64,000 bases of DNA. It comes from Defluviicoccus sp. bin129. Lineage in GTDB: Bacteria > Pseudomonadota > Alphaproteobacteria > MPNO01. Location: positions 62,001 through 126,000 of the forward strand of contig MPNO01000005.1 in assembly GCA_002239065.1 (NCBI GenBank). The letters run 5' to 3'. The position numbers were made by a program, and so were the translations under genes. Each line of letters opens with the position of its first letter. Within the stretch, counting starts at the first letter, position 1. Below the pieces are notes generated by a model. It had not been told where the DNA came from and searched no databases. It worked only from the letters and a program-made list of their open reading frames with translations. Of the stretch, positions 36,787 through 46,530 are shown in pieces.

Positions 36787-37920
36787 CTAATCCGTCAGGT
36801 CTTCCCAGAGCCCCTTGACCCTGGCGAAGAAGCCTTCCGATTCGGGGCTGGTCGCGTGCTTGGCGCCCTTCCCCGCGTCCTCGAACTCCCGCAGCAGCTC
36901 CCGCTGGCGCTGCGACAGGTTGACCGGGGTCTCGACCTGGATCTCGACCAGCATGTCGCCGCGCCCGCGCCCGTGCAGCCCGGTCATCCCCTTGCCGCGC
37001 AGCCGGAACTGGCGCGAGGACTGGGTTCCCTCCGGGATGGTGACCTTGGCGAGCGTGCCGTCGATGGTCGGCATCTCGACGGTGCCGCCGAGCGCCGCGC
37101 TGGTCATCGGGATCGGCACGCGGCAGAACAGGGTCGTCCCGTCGCGCTCGAACAGGCGGTGCGGCCTGACCGAGACGAAGATGTAGAGATCGCCGGGGCT
37201 CGCCCCGTGCATGCCGGCCTCGCCCTCGCCGGCAAGGCGGATGCGGTTGCCGTCCTCGACCCCGCGCGGAATGGTGACCGCGAGGGTCTTCTCCCTGCGG
37301 GTCCGCCCGGTGCCGGCGCAGTCGCGGCACGGGTTCTCGATCGTCCGCCCGGCGCCCTGACAATTGGGGCAGGTGCGCTCGATGGAGAAGAAGCCCTGCT
37401 GGGCCCGCACCTTGCCGTGGCCCTGGCAGGTGGCGCAGGTCGTCGGCCCGCTGCCGGGCGCCGCGCCCGAGCCGTCGCAGGTATCGCAGTTGACCGATGT
37501 CGGGATCTTGATCCGCGTCTCGCTGCCCTTGTAGGCCTCCTCCAGCGAGATCTCCATGTTGTAGCGGAGGTCGTCGCCGCGCGCCCGCCCGCCGCGGCGC
37601 GCGCCCATGAAGTCGCCGAACATCTCGTCGAAGATATCGGCGAAGCCGGAACCGAAGTCGAAGCCGCCACCCGGCTGGCCGCCCGGCGCGCCGCCCTCGA
37701 AGGCGGCGTGGCCGAACCGGTCATAGGCGGCGCGCTTCTGGTCGTCCTTGAGGACGTCGTAGGCCTCGTTGATCTGCTTGAACTTCTGCTCCGCGGTGGC
37801 GTCCCCCGGGTTGCGGTCCGGGTGATACTGCATGGCGAGCTTGCGGTAGGCCTGCTTCATCGCATCCGCGTCGGCGCCGCGAGCCACACCGAGCGTGTCG
37901 TAATAGTCCTCCTTGGCCAT
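36787..37920 (-). CDS. dnaJ: molecular chaperone DnaJ
   Basis: A 377-residue type I J-protein. The J-domain has HPD at 33-35, followed by a Gly/Phe-rich linker (about 75-120), four CxxCxGxG zinc repeats (about 137-205) and the C-terminal peptide-binding domains with GDLYIFVSV and GRGDMLVEI. It stimulates the ATPase of DnaK, encoded just upstream on the same strand. Confidence 0.97.
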   Translation of the reverse strand: MAKEDYYDTLGVARGADADAMKQAYRKLAMQYHPDRNPGDATAEQKFKQINEAYDVLKDDQKRAAYDRFGHAAFEGGAPGGQPGGGFDFGSGFADIFDEMFGDFMGARRGGRARGDDLRYNMEISLEEAYKGSETRIKIPTSVNCDTCDGSGAAPGSGPTTCATCQGHGKVRAQQGFFSIERTCPNCQGAGRTIENPCRDCAGTGRTRREKTLAVTIPRGVEDGNRIRLAGEGEAGMHGASPGDLYIFVSVRPHRLFERDGTTLFCRVPIPMTSAALGGTVEMPTIDGTLAKVTIPEGTQSSRQFRLRGKGMTGLHGRGRGDMLVEIQVETPVNLSQRQRELLREFEDAGKGAKHATSPESEGFFARVKGLWEDLTD

Positions 37921-37944
37921 GCGGTCAGACCCGTTGCCGCGGCC

Positions 37945-37964
37945 GCCGGGAGCGGAATCCCGGC
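37945..37964 (-). other. dnaK-dnaJ intercistronic hairpin
   Basis: A 7-bp stem (37945-37951 with 37958-37964) and 6-nt loop lie between dnaK and dnaJ. It may modulate relative dnaJ expression or mRNA stability. Confidence 0.4.
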
Positions 37965-38019
37965 CGATGGCGCGGTGGGCAACTCAACGCGGAGCCACCG
38001 TCCTCGCGGCGCAGCGGGC

Positions 38020-39945
<1,926 letters not shown>

Positions 39946-40041
39946 TTCCATCCCCATTATTGCAGCGGACGCCAGGGGCCCGTGACGGCGCCCGCGGCAT
40001 CCCCGAAACTCTCACGCCCGATACGCAAATGCGATGGCGGA

Positions 40042-40070
40042 TATATAGGGTCGGGGAACCGGCGGTACAA
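40042..40070 (-). promoter_or_regulatory. RpoH-like (heat-shock) promoter of dnaK
   Basis: On the minus strand TTGTAC (40070-40065), a 17-bp spacer and CCC-TATATAT match both sigma-70 spacing and the alphaproteobacterial sigma-32 pattern (CTTG...CYTATNT). The -10 lies about 97 bp before the dnaK start. Confidence 0.5.
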
Positions 40071-40101
40071 CCTGTCGTCGCGCCCCGCGAAGGCAAATCC
40101 G

Positions 40102-40971
40102 ATGATCGTTTCCGCGAGCTACCGCACCGACATACCGGCCTTCTACGGCGCCTGGTTCGAACGCCGGCTGGATGCGGGGTCCTGCGAGGTCCGCAACCCC
40201 TATGGCCGGCCCTATACCGTCCGGCTCGACCGCGAGTCGGTTTCCGGCTTCGTCTTCTGGACGCGGAACGCGGCGCCCTTCCTCCCGGTGCTCGACCGCC
40301 TGGCCGCGGCCGGCTACCCCTTCGTCGTCCACTACACGATCACCGCCTATCCGCGGCTGCTCGAAACCTCGGTGATCGATCCCGCGCGCGCCGCCCGGCA
40401 GGTCCATGCGATCGCCCGGGCTTTCGGGCCCCGCGCCGCGGTCTGGCGGTACGACCCGATTATCGTCACCGGCGCCACGCCGCTCTCTTCCCATGTCGAG
40501 CGGTTCTCCCGCCTCGCCGAGGCGCTCGCCGGCGCGGTCGACGAGGCGGTGCTGTCCTTCGCCACCTTCTATCGCAAGACGCGCCGCAACCTCGCCGTCG
40601 CCGGCGGGGCGCCCGGGCTCGCCTGGGACGATCCCGCGGTCGAGCGGAAACAGGCGCTGATCGCCGAACTCGCCACCGCCGCGCGGGAGTTCGGGATGCG
40701 GGCCACGGTCTGCGCCCAGCCGGACCTCGCCGCCGGCGGTGCGAGGGAGGCACGCTGCATCGACGCAAGGCGCCTCGGCGACGTCGCCGGCAGGCCGAGC
40801 CCGGCGAGGGAGAAGGGCAACCGTCCCGGCTGCGCCTGCCACGAGGCGCGCGACATCGGCGCCTATGACAGCTGCCCGCATGGCTGCATCTACTGCTACG
40901 CCGTGGCCAGCCCCGGCGCCGCCAGGGCGCGCCACGCGCGTCACGACCCGGCAGCGCCGTCGCTGCTGTGA
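40102..40971 (+). CDS. DUF1848 family protein with C-terminal Fe-S-type cysteine motif
   Basis: A 289-residue protein beginning MIVSASYRTDIPAFYG, typical of DUF1848. VSGFVFWTRN, VHYTITAYPRLLE and VWRYDPIIVT follow. Near the C-terminus are CACHEARDIGAYDSCPHGCIYCYA-type cysteines (two Cys, then a CPHGCIYC set spaced x3 and x2), suggesting a bound Fe-S cluster like radical-SAM proteins but in the wrong place for a canonical one. Function is unknown. It is divergent from dnaK. Confidence 0.85.
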   Translation: MIVSASYRTDIPAFYGAWFERRLDAGSCEVRNPYGRPYTVRLDRESVSGFVFWTRNAAPFLPVLDRLAAAGYPFVVHYTITAYPRLLETSVIDPARAARQVHAIARAFGPRAAVWRYDPIIVTGATPLSSHVERFSRLAEALAGAVDEAVLSFATFYRKTRRNLAVAGGAPGLAWDDPAVERKQALIAELATAAREFGMRATVCAQPDLAAGGAREARCIDARRLGDVAGRPSPAREKGNRPGCACHEARDIGAYDSCPHGCIYCYAVASPGAARARHARHDPAAPSLL

Positions 40972-40977
40972 ACCGCG

Positions 40978-42081
40978 TCAGGGGTTGCACGCGCCGTAGA
41001 ATTCGTCGATGCCCAGCGCCTCGCGGAACTCCGCGGTAACCCGGCCGCCCGCCGCTCCCGCGACCGGCGCGCCGGTCGCGTCGACGATGCGGACGAAGCC
41101 GTGGAACGCGGCCGCAATCGCCGCCGCGTCGATCATCGCGGCCTCGCCCAGCCGGTCGGCCAGCGCGTCCCTCAGCTCACCCGTCCGCGCCTCGTCGCCC
41201 AGGGTGACGGCCTCCGCGAAGCCGTGCAGCAGGACCCCGCCGGCAATGCCGCCGTCTTCCGCCGCCTCGCCGGTGATGGCGCCCAGATCGAATTCGGCGC
41301 CCGAAACTTCTGTGCTCGCACGGAGCATGAACGCATGGGCGCTGGTTCAATAGACGCATTGATGAAGCGCAGACACCCGGCCGGCGACCAGCTCCATCTG
41401 CATGCGGTCGATAGCGCGGACCCCGGTCGCGTAGTCGGTCATCTCGCTGCCCGGCAGATAGTGCTCCTCGGCGAGATCCCAATAGGCCCGTTTCGCCTCC
41501 GGCACCAGCGACAGCGCCTTGACCACCGGTGAGGCGGCGGCGCCGTAGAGCGCGCCGTCGCTCTCGACCACGTCGTCCGGCTGCACCAGGCTGATCCACG
41601 CGTCGTGGCGCCTGGCTCCCGGGGCGCGGTAGCCCGAAGGCGCGCCCGCCACCGGCGCCGGCAGGTCGAATTCAGGCAGGCCGAGCGCCCGGCGGAAGGT
41701 GTCGACGACCATGACCATGCCGACGATGCCGACGATCTCGACATAGGCCTCCTCGCTCACCCCGGCGGCGAGAATCCCCTCCGCCCAGCTCCGGCTGAGC
41801 CGGCCCGGGTCGGTGGTCAGGCGGTGGATCAGCTCGACCTCCGCCGCGCTCAGCCGCCCGCCCGCCTGGTGCTCGCCCTCTATCGCGAAGGGCGACAGCG
41901 CCTGCTTGCGTTCGCGGCACAGCGCGCAGCCGCGCGCCGCGCGCACCGCGCCCGCCGCCGCCACGCGGCGCTCCCCGTCGAGCCAGGCGCCCGGCTCGGC
42001 GATGCGGCGCCAAGCAAGGCGCTGCGCCGCGACCAGCGTCTCGCGGACGCGGTAGGGCGTGTCGTAATCGATCCCGGACAT
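40978..42081 (-). CDS. AhpD-like alkylhydroperoxidase-related selenoprotein (in-frame UGA = Sec245)
   Basis: Read straight through a single UGA at 41349-41347, this is a 367-residue protein. The UGA falls in HQCVY-UGA-TSAH: Cys242-x-x-Sec245-x3-His249, exactly the AhpD/carboxymuconolactone-decarboxylase motif CxxCxxxH with the second Cys replaced. Sequence on both sides stays in one frame and family-like, and a SECIS-like hairpin follows the UGA. An N-terminal CALC (Cys52, Cys55) gives a second possible redox pair. AhpD-type proteins use the motif for peroxide or disulfide reduction. I recall AhpD-like selenoproteins as a known class. GGGAGG precedes the ATG. It is divergent from the DsbA-like selenoprotein. 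Confidence 0.85.
41308..41331 (-). promoter_or_regulatory. putative bacterial SECIS element of the AhpD-like gene
   Basis: The stem TGCTC/GAGCA (5 bp, perfect) caps loop CGTGC, with an outer TTC/GAA stem across a small internal loop. The loop begins 24 nt after the UGA, and G is its second base, as bacterial SECIS models require. The same loop occurs in the neighbouring gene. Confidence 0.72.
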
Positions 42082-42085
42082 GGTT

Positions 42086-42091
42086 CCTCCC
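42086..42091 (-). promoter_or_regulatory. ribosome binding site of the AhpD-like selenoprotein
   Basis: GGGAGG on the minus strand ends 4 nt before the ATG, fixing the start at 42081, upstream of the UGA. Confidence 0.75.
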
Positions 42092-42114
42092 GACGTGGCG
42101 AAGGTGGCCGGCCG

Positions 42115-42123
42115 ATTGTACCA
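42115..42123 (-). promoter_or_regulatory. extended -10 promoter, minus strand
   Basis: TGGTACAAT on the minus strand is an extended -10 (TGn + TACAAT). It lies 34 bp before the AhpD-like start. No good -35 is seen. Confidence 0.5.
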
Positions 42124-42149
42124 GCGCGGTCCGCGCCGGCCAGCGCGGT
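42121..42149. repeat. 10-bp direct repeat between the divergent promoters
   Basis: CCAGCGCGGT occurs at 42121-42130 and again at 42140-42149, spaced 19 bp start to start. Position between the two -10 elements suggests a shared operator. Confidence 0.5.
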
Positions 42150-42160
42150 GCGTTTTCGGA

Positions 42161-42169
42161 TGCTACAAT
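42161..42169 (+). promoter_or_regulatory. extended -10 promoter, plus strand
   Basis: TGCTACAAT is an extended -10 with the same hexamer as the minus-strand promoter. It lies 28 bp before the DsbA-like start. No good -35 is seen. Confidence 0.5.
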
Positions 42170-42184
42170 GCCCCACCGAACCCG

Positions 42185-42192
42185 AAGGAGGT
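42185..42192 (+). promoter_or_regulatory. perfect Shine-Dalgarno of the DsbA-like selenoprotein
   Basis: AAGGAGGT is fully complementary to the 16S anti-SD and lies 5 nt before the ATG at 42198. This places translation initiation upstream of the UGA codon and argues against the start at 42264. Confidence 0.9.
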
Positions 42193-42197
42193 CCCCG

Positions 42198-42830
42198 ATG
42201 AGCGAGCCGATCACCCTCGAGGTGTTCACCGACTACGTCTGACCCTGGTGCTATCTCAGTACCGTGCGTATCGAGAAGCTCAGGCGCAAATTCGACATCG
42301 CCGTGAAATGGGTGCATTTCCCGCTGCACCCCGAGACCCCGGCGGAGGGGATGACGCTGGAGGCGCTGTTCGCCGGGCGCGACTACGACCTCGAGGCGTC
42401 CTATGCGCGGATGAAGGGGCTGATGGACGAAGAAGGGCTCGACTACGCCCGGCGCACCCATACCTATAACAGCCGGCTCGCGCAGGAGCTCGGCGCCTGG
42501 GCCGACACGGTGGAGGGCGGCGAGGCGCTGCACGATGCGCTGTACCGGGCCTATTTCGTCGAGGGCAGCAATATCGGCGACGCCGACACGCTGCTCGGCA
42601 TCGTCGAGGCGGTCGGCCTGCCGGTCGAGGAAGCGCGCGCGGCGCTGGCGGAACGGCGCTTCAGGGACGCGGTCGATGCCGACTGGGCGCGTTCGCGCAA
42701 GCTCGGGGTGAGCGGCGTTCCCACCTTCGCCGCCGGCGGGTACGGGGTGGTCGGCGCGCAGCCCTACGAGACGCTGGAAAAATTCCTCTCCGAGATCGGC
42801 GCCCGGCCGCGCGCGGGAAACGACGCATGA
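42198..42830 (+). CDS. DsbA-family (FrnE-like) selenoprotein (in-frame UGA = Sec15)
   Basis: Read through the UGA at 42240-42242 this is a 210-residue thioredoxin-fold protein. The N-terminus is EVFTDYV-UGA-PWCYLS, where FrnE/DsbA relatives have C-P-W-C; Sec15 thus replaces the attacking cysteine and Cys18 is retained. The cis-proline loop is SGVPTF (Pro175), and the helical insertion fits COG2761-type dithiol oxidoreductases. No signal peptide is seen, so it is cytoplasmic. A SECIS-like hairpin follows the UGA. The stop overlaps the ATG of the dehydrogenase gene (ATGA), so it heads the oxygenase operon. I recall DsbA-like selenoproteins as known. Confidence 0.87.
42250..42279 (+). promoter_or_regulatory. 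putative bacterial SECIS element of the DsbA-like gene
   Basis: An 11-pair stem with one bulge and one mismatch caps loop CGTGC (42263-42267). Innermost pairs are GTAC/GTAT, outer pairs TCTC/GAGA and GCT/AGC. The loop begins 20 nt after the UGA, with G as second loop base. Confidence 0.72.
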
Positions 42831-43648
42831 CGGACGCCGAGATCGGCCATATCGATTATGCCCGCATCGACGTCGACCGGACGGCGCGCTATGCGAGCCT
42901 CGACGGCCGGGTGGCGGTCATCACCGGCGGCGGGCAGGGGATCGGGCGCGGCTACGCGCATTACTTCGCGGCCCAGGGGGCGATCCCCGTCATCGCCGAG
43001 ATCGACGGCGACAACGCAAGCCGGGTCGCCGCCGAGGTCGCGGCGGAGCATGGCCCGGCGCTCGCGCTCGCCACCGATGTCGGGGACGAGGACTCGGTGG
43101 CGGCGATGGCGGCCGAGACGCTGGACGCGTTCGGGCGGATCGACATCCTGATCAACAACGCGGCCGTGTTCTCGAAGATCACCATGGCGCCGTTCTGGGA
43201 GCTCCCGGTCGAGGAGTGGAAGGCGGCGATGCACGTCAACATCACCGGCTCGATGCTGTGCGCGCGCGCCGTGGCGCCGGCGATGATCGAGGCGGGCTGG
43301 GGGCGGATCGTCAACATCTCGTCCGGCACCCATGTGAAGGGCCGGCCCAACTACCTCCACTACATCACCTCGAAATCGGCGATGGTCGGCATGTCGCGCT
43401 CGATGGCGCGCGAGCTCGGCCCACACGGGATCACCGTCAACACCTTCTGGCCCGGGGTGATGCAGACCGAAATCGAACGCCCGTCGGTGCCCAGGCACAT
43501 GTTCAAGACCATGACCCGGGCGCAGGCGCTGCCGCGCCAGGGGACGATCCACGACCTCGCCAAGGCGATGCTGTTCATCTGCTCCGACGAGGCGGGCTAC
43601 ATCACCGGTCAGAATCTCGTCGTCGATGGCGGGTCGAGCTTCATCTGA
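42827..43648 (+). CDS. short-chain dehydrogenase/reductase
   Basis: A 273-residue classical SDR. The Rossmann motif is ITGGGQGIGRG (33-43), NNAA is at 110-113, Ser165/166 lie in NISSG and the catalytic Tyr179-x3-Lys183 in YITSK. It oxidises or reduces an alcohol/ketone with NAD(P). It overlaps the DsbA-like selenoprotein gene by 4 nt and the glutamine-synthetase-like gene by 23 nt. In this setting it may be the dihydrodiol dehydrogenase for the Rieske oxygenase, which is an inference. Confidence 0.92.
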   Translation: MTDAEIGHIDYARIDVDRTARYASLDGRVAVITGGGQGIGRGYAHYFAAQGAIPVIAEIDGDNASRVAAEVAAEHGPALALATDVGDEDSVAAMAAETLDAFGRIDILINNAAVFSKITMAPFWELPVEEWKAAMHVNITGSMLCARAVAPAMIEAGWGRIVNISSGTHVKGRPNYLHYITSKSAMVGMSRSMARELGPHGITVNTFWPGVMQTEIERPSVPRHMFKTMTRAQALPRQGTIHDLAKAMLFICSDEAGYITGQNLVVDGGSSFI

Positions 43649-45128
43649 TGGCTTCATCGCCCGCAACGGGCTGTGGAGCGACGGGCAGGCCGAGGCCGCG
43701 TCGGAGGTGCTGCGCAGGGTCGAGGCCGACGGGCTCCGCCTGATCAGGCTTGCCTGGGTCGACAGCCATGGCGCCGTTAGGGCCAAGGCGGTCACCCCGC
43801 CCGCGCTCCGCCAGGCGCTGCTCGACGGCTACAACATCAACGTCGCCACCTCGACCCTCGATGCGTCGGGCGGGCGTGTCTTCGCCTCCTTCACCCCGGG
43901 CGGCGGCATGGGCATCGACGAGATGACCGGCTCGCCCAACCTGGTGCTGGTTCCGGATCCCCTGACATACCGCACCCTCCCCTGGGCCCCGGGGACGGGC
44001 TGGATGCTGGGCGATCAGTATTTCCGCAATGGCAGGCCTTTCCCCTTCTCGACCCGCCGGGTTCTGGCCGCCCAGCGGGCGCGGCTCGCCGGGCGCGGCT
44101 GGCGCATGCTGGTCGGCATCGAGATCGAGTGGTACCTGCGCCGCATCGACGACGACCGGCTGGGCGAGGCGCAGGTCGCGCAGCAGGGACGGCGCGGCCG
44201 CCCGCTCGCGACCAGCGCCGTCGAACCCGGCTTCTCCTACCACTCGGAGACCAATCTCGACATCCTGCAGCCGGTCTTCGATGCGCTGGCCGATGCGTTC
44301 GACGGGCTCGGGCTGAAGCTGCGCTCGCTGGAGAACGAGTTCGGCCCGGGGCAGGTCGAATGCACCTTCGCGGCCGACGACGCGGGGCGCGCGGCGGACG
44401 ACGCGGCGCTGTTCCGCAGCGCGACCCGGCAGGTCTGCCGCCGCCTCGGCTACGCCGCGAGCTTCATCTGCCGGCCCGCCTTCCGGGGACATTTCGCCAG
44501 CGGCTGGCATCTCCACCAGTCCTTCGCCGATGCCGCGACCGGCGAGAACCTGTTCGTGCCCGCGGAAGGCGACCATGCGCTGTCGCCGCTCGGGCTCTCG
44601 GCGCTCGCCGGTCTGGTCGAGCACGCCGATGCGGCGAGCGCCTTCGTCACGCCCACGATCAACGGCTATCGCCGCTTCCGCCCCAACTCGCTGGCGCCCG
44701 ACCGGGCGGGCTGGGGGGTCGACCAGCGGGGCGCGATGATCCGGGTGATCGGCGGCGCCGACGACCCCGCGACGCGGCTGGAGAACCGCGCCGGCGAGCC
44801 CGCCGCCAACCCCTATCTCTATATCGCATCGCAGATCGCCGCCGCGCTCGACGGCATCGACCGCAACCTCGCCGCGCCGGAAGAGGATCTCGCCCCCTAC
44901 GAGGCCGAGCGCGCGATGCTGCCCGCCGACCTCGCCGCCGCGCTCGGGGCGCTCGACGCGTCCGCCCTGTTCCGCCGCGACTTCGGCGATCCGTTCGTCG
45001 ACTATTTCATCGCCCTCAAGCGGGCCGAGCTCGACCGGTTCCGGCAATACGGAATCGACCAGGGCGGCCACCGCGAGATCAATGGCGTGACCGAATGGGA
45101 ACAGAACGAGTATTTTGACTTCTTCTGA
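43626..45128 (+). CDS. glutamine synthetase-like ligase
   Basis: A 500-residue GlnA-family protein. Glutamate metal ligands lie in LENEFGPGQVECTF, the ATP site in GWHLHQSF, and substrate/ammonia-site motifs in NGYRRFRPNSLAP and TRLENRAGEPAANPYLY. The divergence and context fit gamma-glutamylation of an amine rather than ammonia assimilation; aniline operons carry such an enzyme beside a Rieske dioxygenase. The ATG at 43626 lies inside the SDR gene and no better start is visible; no strong Shine-Dalgarno is seen. Confidence 0.85.
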   Translation: MAGRASSDGFIARNGLWSDGQAEAASEVLRRVEADGLRLIRLAWVDSHGAVRAKAVTPPALRQALLDGYNINVATSTLDASGGRVFASFTPGGGMGIDEMTGSPNLVLVPDPLTYRTLPWAPGTGWMLGDQYFRNGRPFPFSTRRVLAAQRARLAGRGWRMLVGIEIEWYLRRIDDDRLGEAQVAQQGRRGRPLATSAVEPGFSYHSETNLDILQPVFDALADAFDGLGLKLRSLENEFGPGQVECTFAADDAGRAADDAALFRSATRQVCRRLGYAASFICRPAFRGHFASGWHLHQSFADAATGENLFVPAEGDHALSPLGLSALAGLVEHADAASAFVTPTINGYRRFRPNSLAPDRAGWGVDQRGAMIRVIGGADDPATRLENRAGEPAANPYLYIASQIAAALDGIDRNLAAPEEDLAPYEAERAMLPADLAAALGALDASALFRRDFGDPFVDYFIALKRAELDRFRQYGIDQGGHREINGVTEWEQNEYFDFF

Positions 45129-45153
45129 ACGCCCGCAAGCGGGGGGAAAGGCG

Positions 45154-46521
45154 ATGACCGAGCTGCCATCGATCAACGGCGCGGCGTCGGGTCCGGCCTA
45201 TGATTACGACCGGCTGGTGTTCGAGGACCGCGTGCACCGCGTGCTCTACACCGATCCCCGGATCTTCGACGCGGAGATGACCAGGATCTTCGGCGCGGTC
45301 TGGGTCTATCTCGGCCATGAGAGCCAGATCCCGCAGGTCAACGATTTCGTGACCACCCGGCTCGGGCGCCGCCCGATCATCCTGGTGCGCGATTCCGACG
45401 GCGTGCTGCGAGCGCTCTACAACCGCTGCACCCATCGCGGCTCGACCGTCTGCCGAGAGACGCGCGGCTCGGCGAAATCCTTCCAGTGCGGCTATCACGG
45501 CTGGACCTTCCTCAACTCGGGCAAGCTCAACGGCGTGCCCTGGCCGGACGGCTACGCGGACAATTTCTCGGACGAGAAGTTCAACCTCGCCCAGGTCCCC
45601 CGGGTCGACAGCTATCGCGGGTTCGTGTTCGGCACGCTCAACCTCGATGCGCCGGCGCTGGTCGACTATCTCGGCGGCGTCGCCGGGCCGCTCGACGAGT
45701 GGCTCGACCGCCATCCCGGCGGCAAGGTCGCGCTGTGCGAGGCCAACCGGCTCAAATTCAAGGGCAACTGGAAGCTGCTCTACGACAACTCGGCCGACGG
45801 CTACCATGTCGTGTTCTCGCACCGCTCGCTGCTCGCCATGGAGAACCGCTTCGAGCCCGACAGCGACAAGGGGATGGCGTTCTACCGCTCGAGCCCGGAC
45901 TCGGCGCCGATGTATGTCCGCTGCTTCGCCAACGGCCACCATTTCAAGGACAAGCGGCCCAATGTCGAGGACCGGCCGGGCGCGCTGTGGGACATCGAAG
46001 GCCCGCACCCGGGCATGGAGCATTTCGAGGCCTCGCTGCGCCAGCGCCTCGGCGACCGGGCCGACCGCGCGCTCGACCTCGCCTCGTCGGAGCCGGTGAA
46101 CATCAACGTATTTCCCAACCTCCACATCCTCGGCAACCACGTCCAGGTTTCGACGCCGGTCGCCGTCGACGAGACCGACACCACCTGGTACGGCACCGCC
46201 GTGGTCGACGACGACGGCGCGCTCGAAGGGACGGTCGATGCGATCAACGCGCTGCGCATGCGCACCCAGGAATCCTTCCCCAATTTCGGCGAGGTCGACG
46301 ATCTCGCCAATTTCGAGCAGATCCAGGTGGGCTTCCTCGCCGAGGAGGACGAATGGGTCTACATGCATCGCGGGCTCGGCATCCCCGGCCGCCTCAAGGT
46401 GGACGACGAGGGCGCGATCACCGGGCCGCCCACCGACGAGGTGTTCATGCGCGAGCACATGAAGGTGTGGAAGCGCCTGATGACGGCGGAACCCCGCATC
46501 GCGATCACGCGGACGGTCTGA
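45154..46521 (+). CDS. Rieske non-heme iron oxygenase, large (alpha) subunit
   Basis: A 455-residue ring-hydroxylating oxygenase. The Rieske [2Fe-2S] ligands are Cys92-x-His94 and Cys112-x2-His115 (QCGYHGW). The mononuclear iron motif is DGYHVVFSH with His218 and His223, with Asp215 before them. It hydroxylates an aromatic or related substrate with O2 and electrons from a reductase. GGGGGGAAAGG precedes the ATG at 45154; an upstream TTG is rejected. The small subunit follows. No reductase or ferredoxin gene is in the window. Confidence 0.93.
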   Translation: MTELPSINGAASGPAYDYDRLVFEDRVHRVLYTDPRIFDAEMTRIFGAVWVYLGHESQIPQVNDFVTTRLGRRPIILVRDSDGVLRALYNRCTHRGSTVCRETRGSAKSFQCGYHGWTFLNSGKLNGVPWPDGYADNFSDEKFNLAQVPRVDSYRGFVFGTLNLDAPALVDYLGGVAGPLDEWLDRHPGGKVALCEANRLKFKGNWKLLYDNSADGYHVVFSHRSLLAMENRFEPDSDKGMAFYRSSPDSAPMYVRCFANGHHFKDKRPNVEDRPGALWDIEGPHPGMEHFEASLRQRLGDRADRALDLASSEPVNINVFPNLHILGNHVQVSTPVAVDETDTTWYGTAVVDDDGALEGTVDAINALRMRTQESFPNFGEVDDLANFEQIQVGFLAEEDEWVYMHRGLGIPGRLKVDDEGAITGPPTDEVFMREHMKVWKRLMTAEPRIAITRTV

Positions 46522-46530
46522 GGGGTGACC

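Noticed and set aside
41347..42081. Ordinary stop codon ending a 244-residue protein, with a separate 116-residue gene after it
   Set aside because: The second ORF is in the same frame seven codons on, lacks its own start context, and the UGA sits on an active-site Cys with a SECIS-like hairpin. A nonsense mutation would not be expected at the same kind of site in two adjacent genes.
41605..42201. Plus-strand ORF of 198 residues across the selenoprotein promoter
   Set aside because: Antisense to the AhpD-like gene, low-complexity composition and no ribosome site.
42247..42263. Alternative short hairpin GGTGC/GTACC after the DsbA UGA
   Set aside because: It is shorter, its loop is too near the UGA and lacks G in the first two positions; the 42250-42279 fold is better.
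42264..42830. DsbA-like protein starting at GTG 42264
   Set aside because: It would lack the active site, and the perfect Shine-Dalgarno lies before the ATG at 42198.
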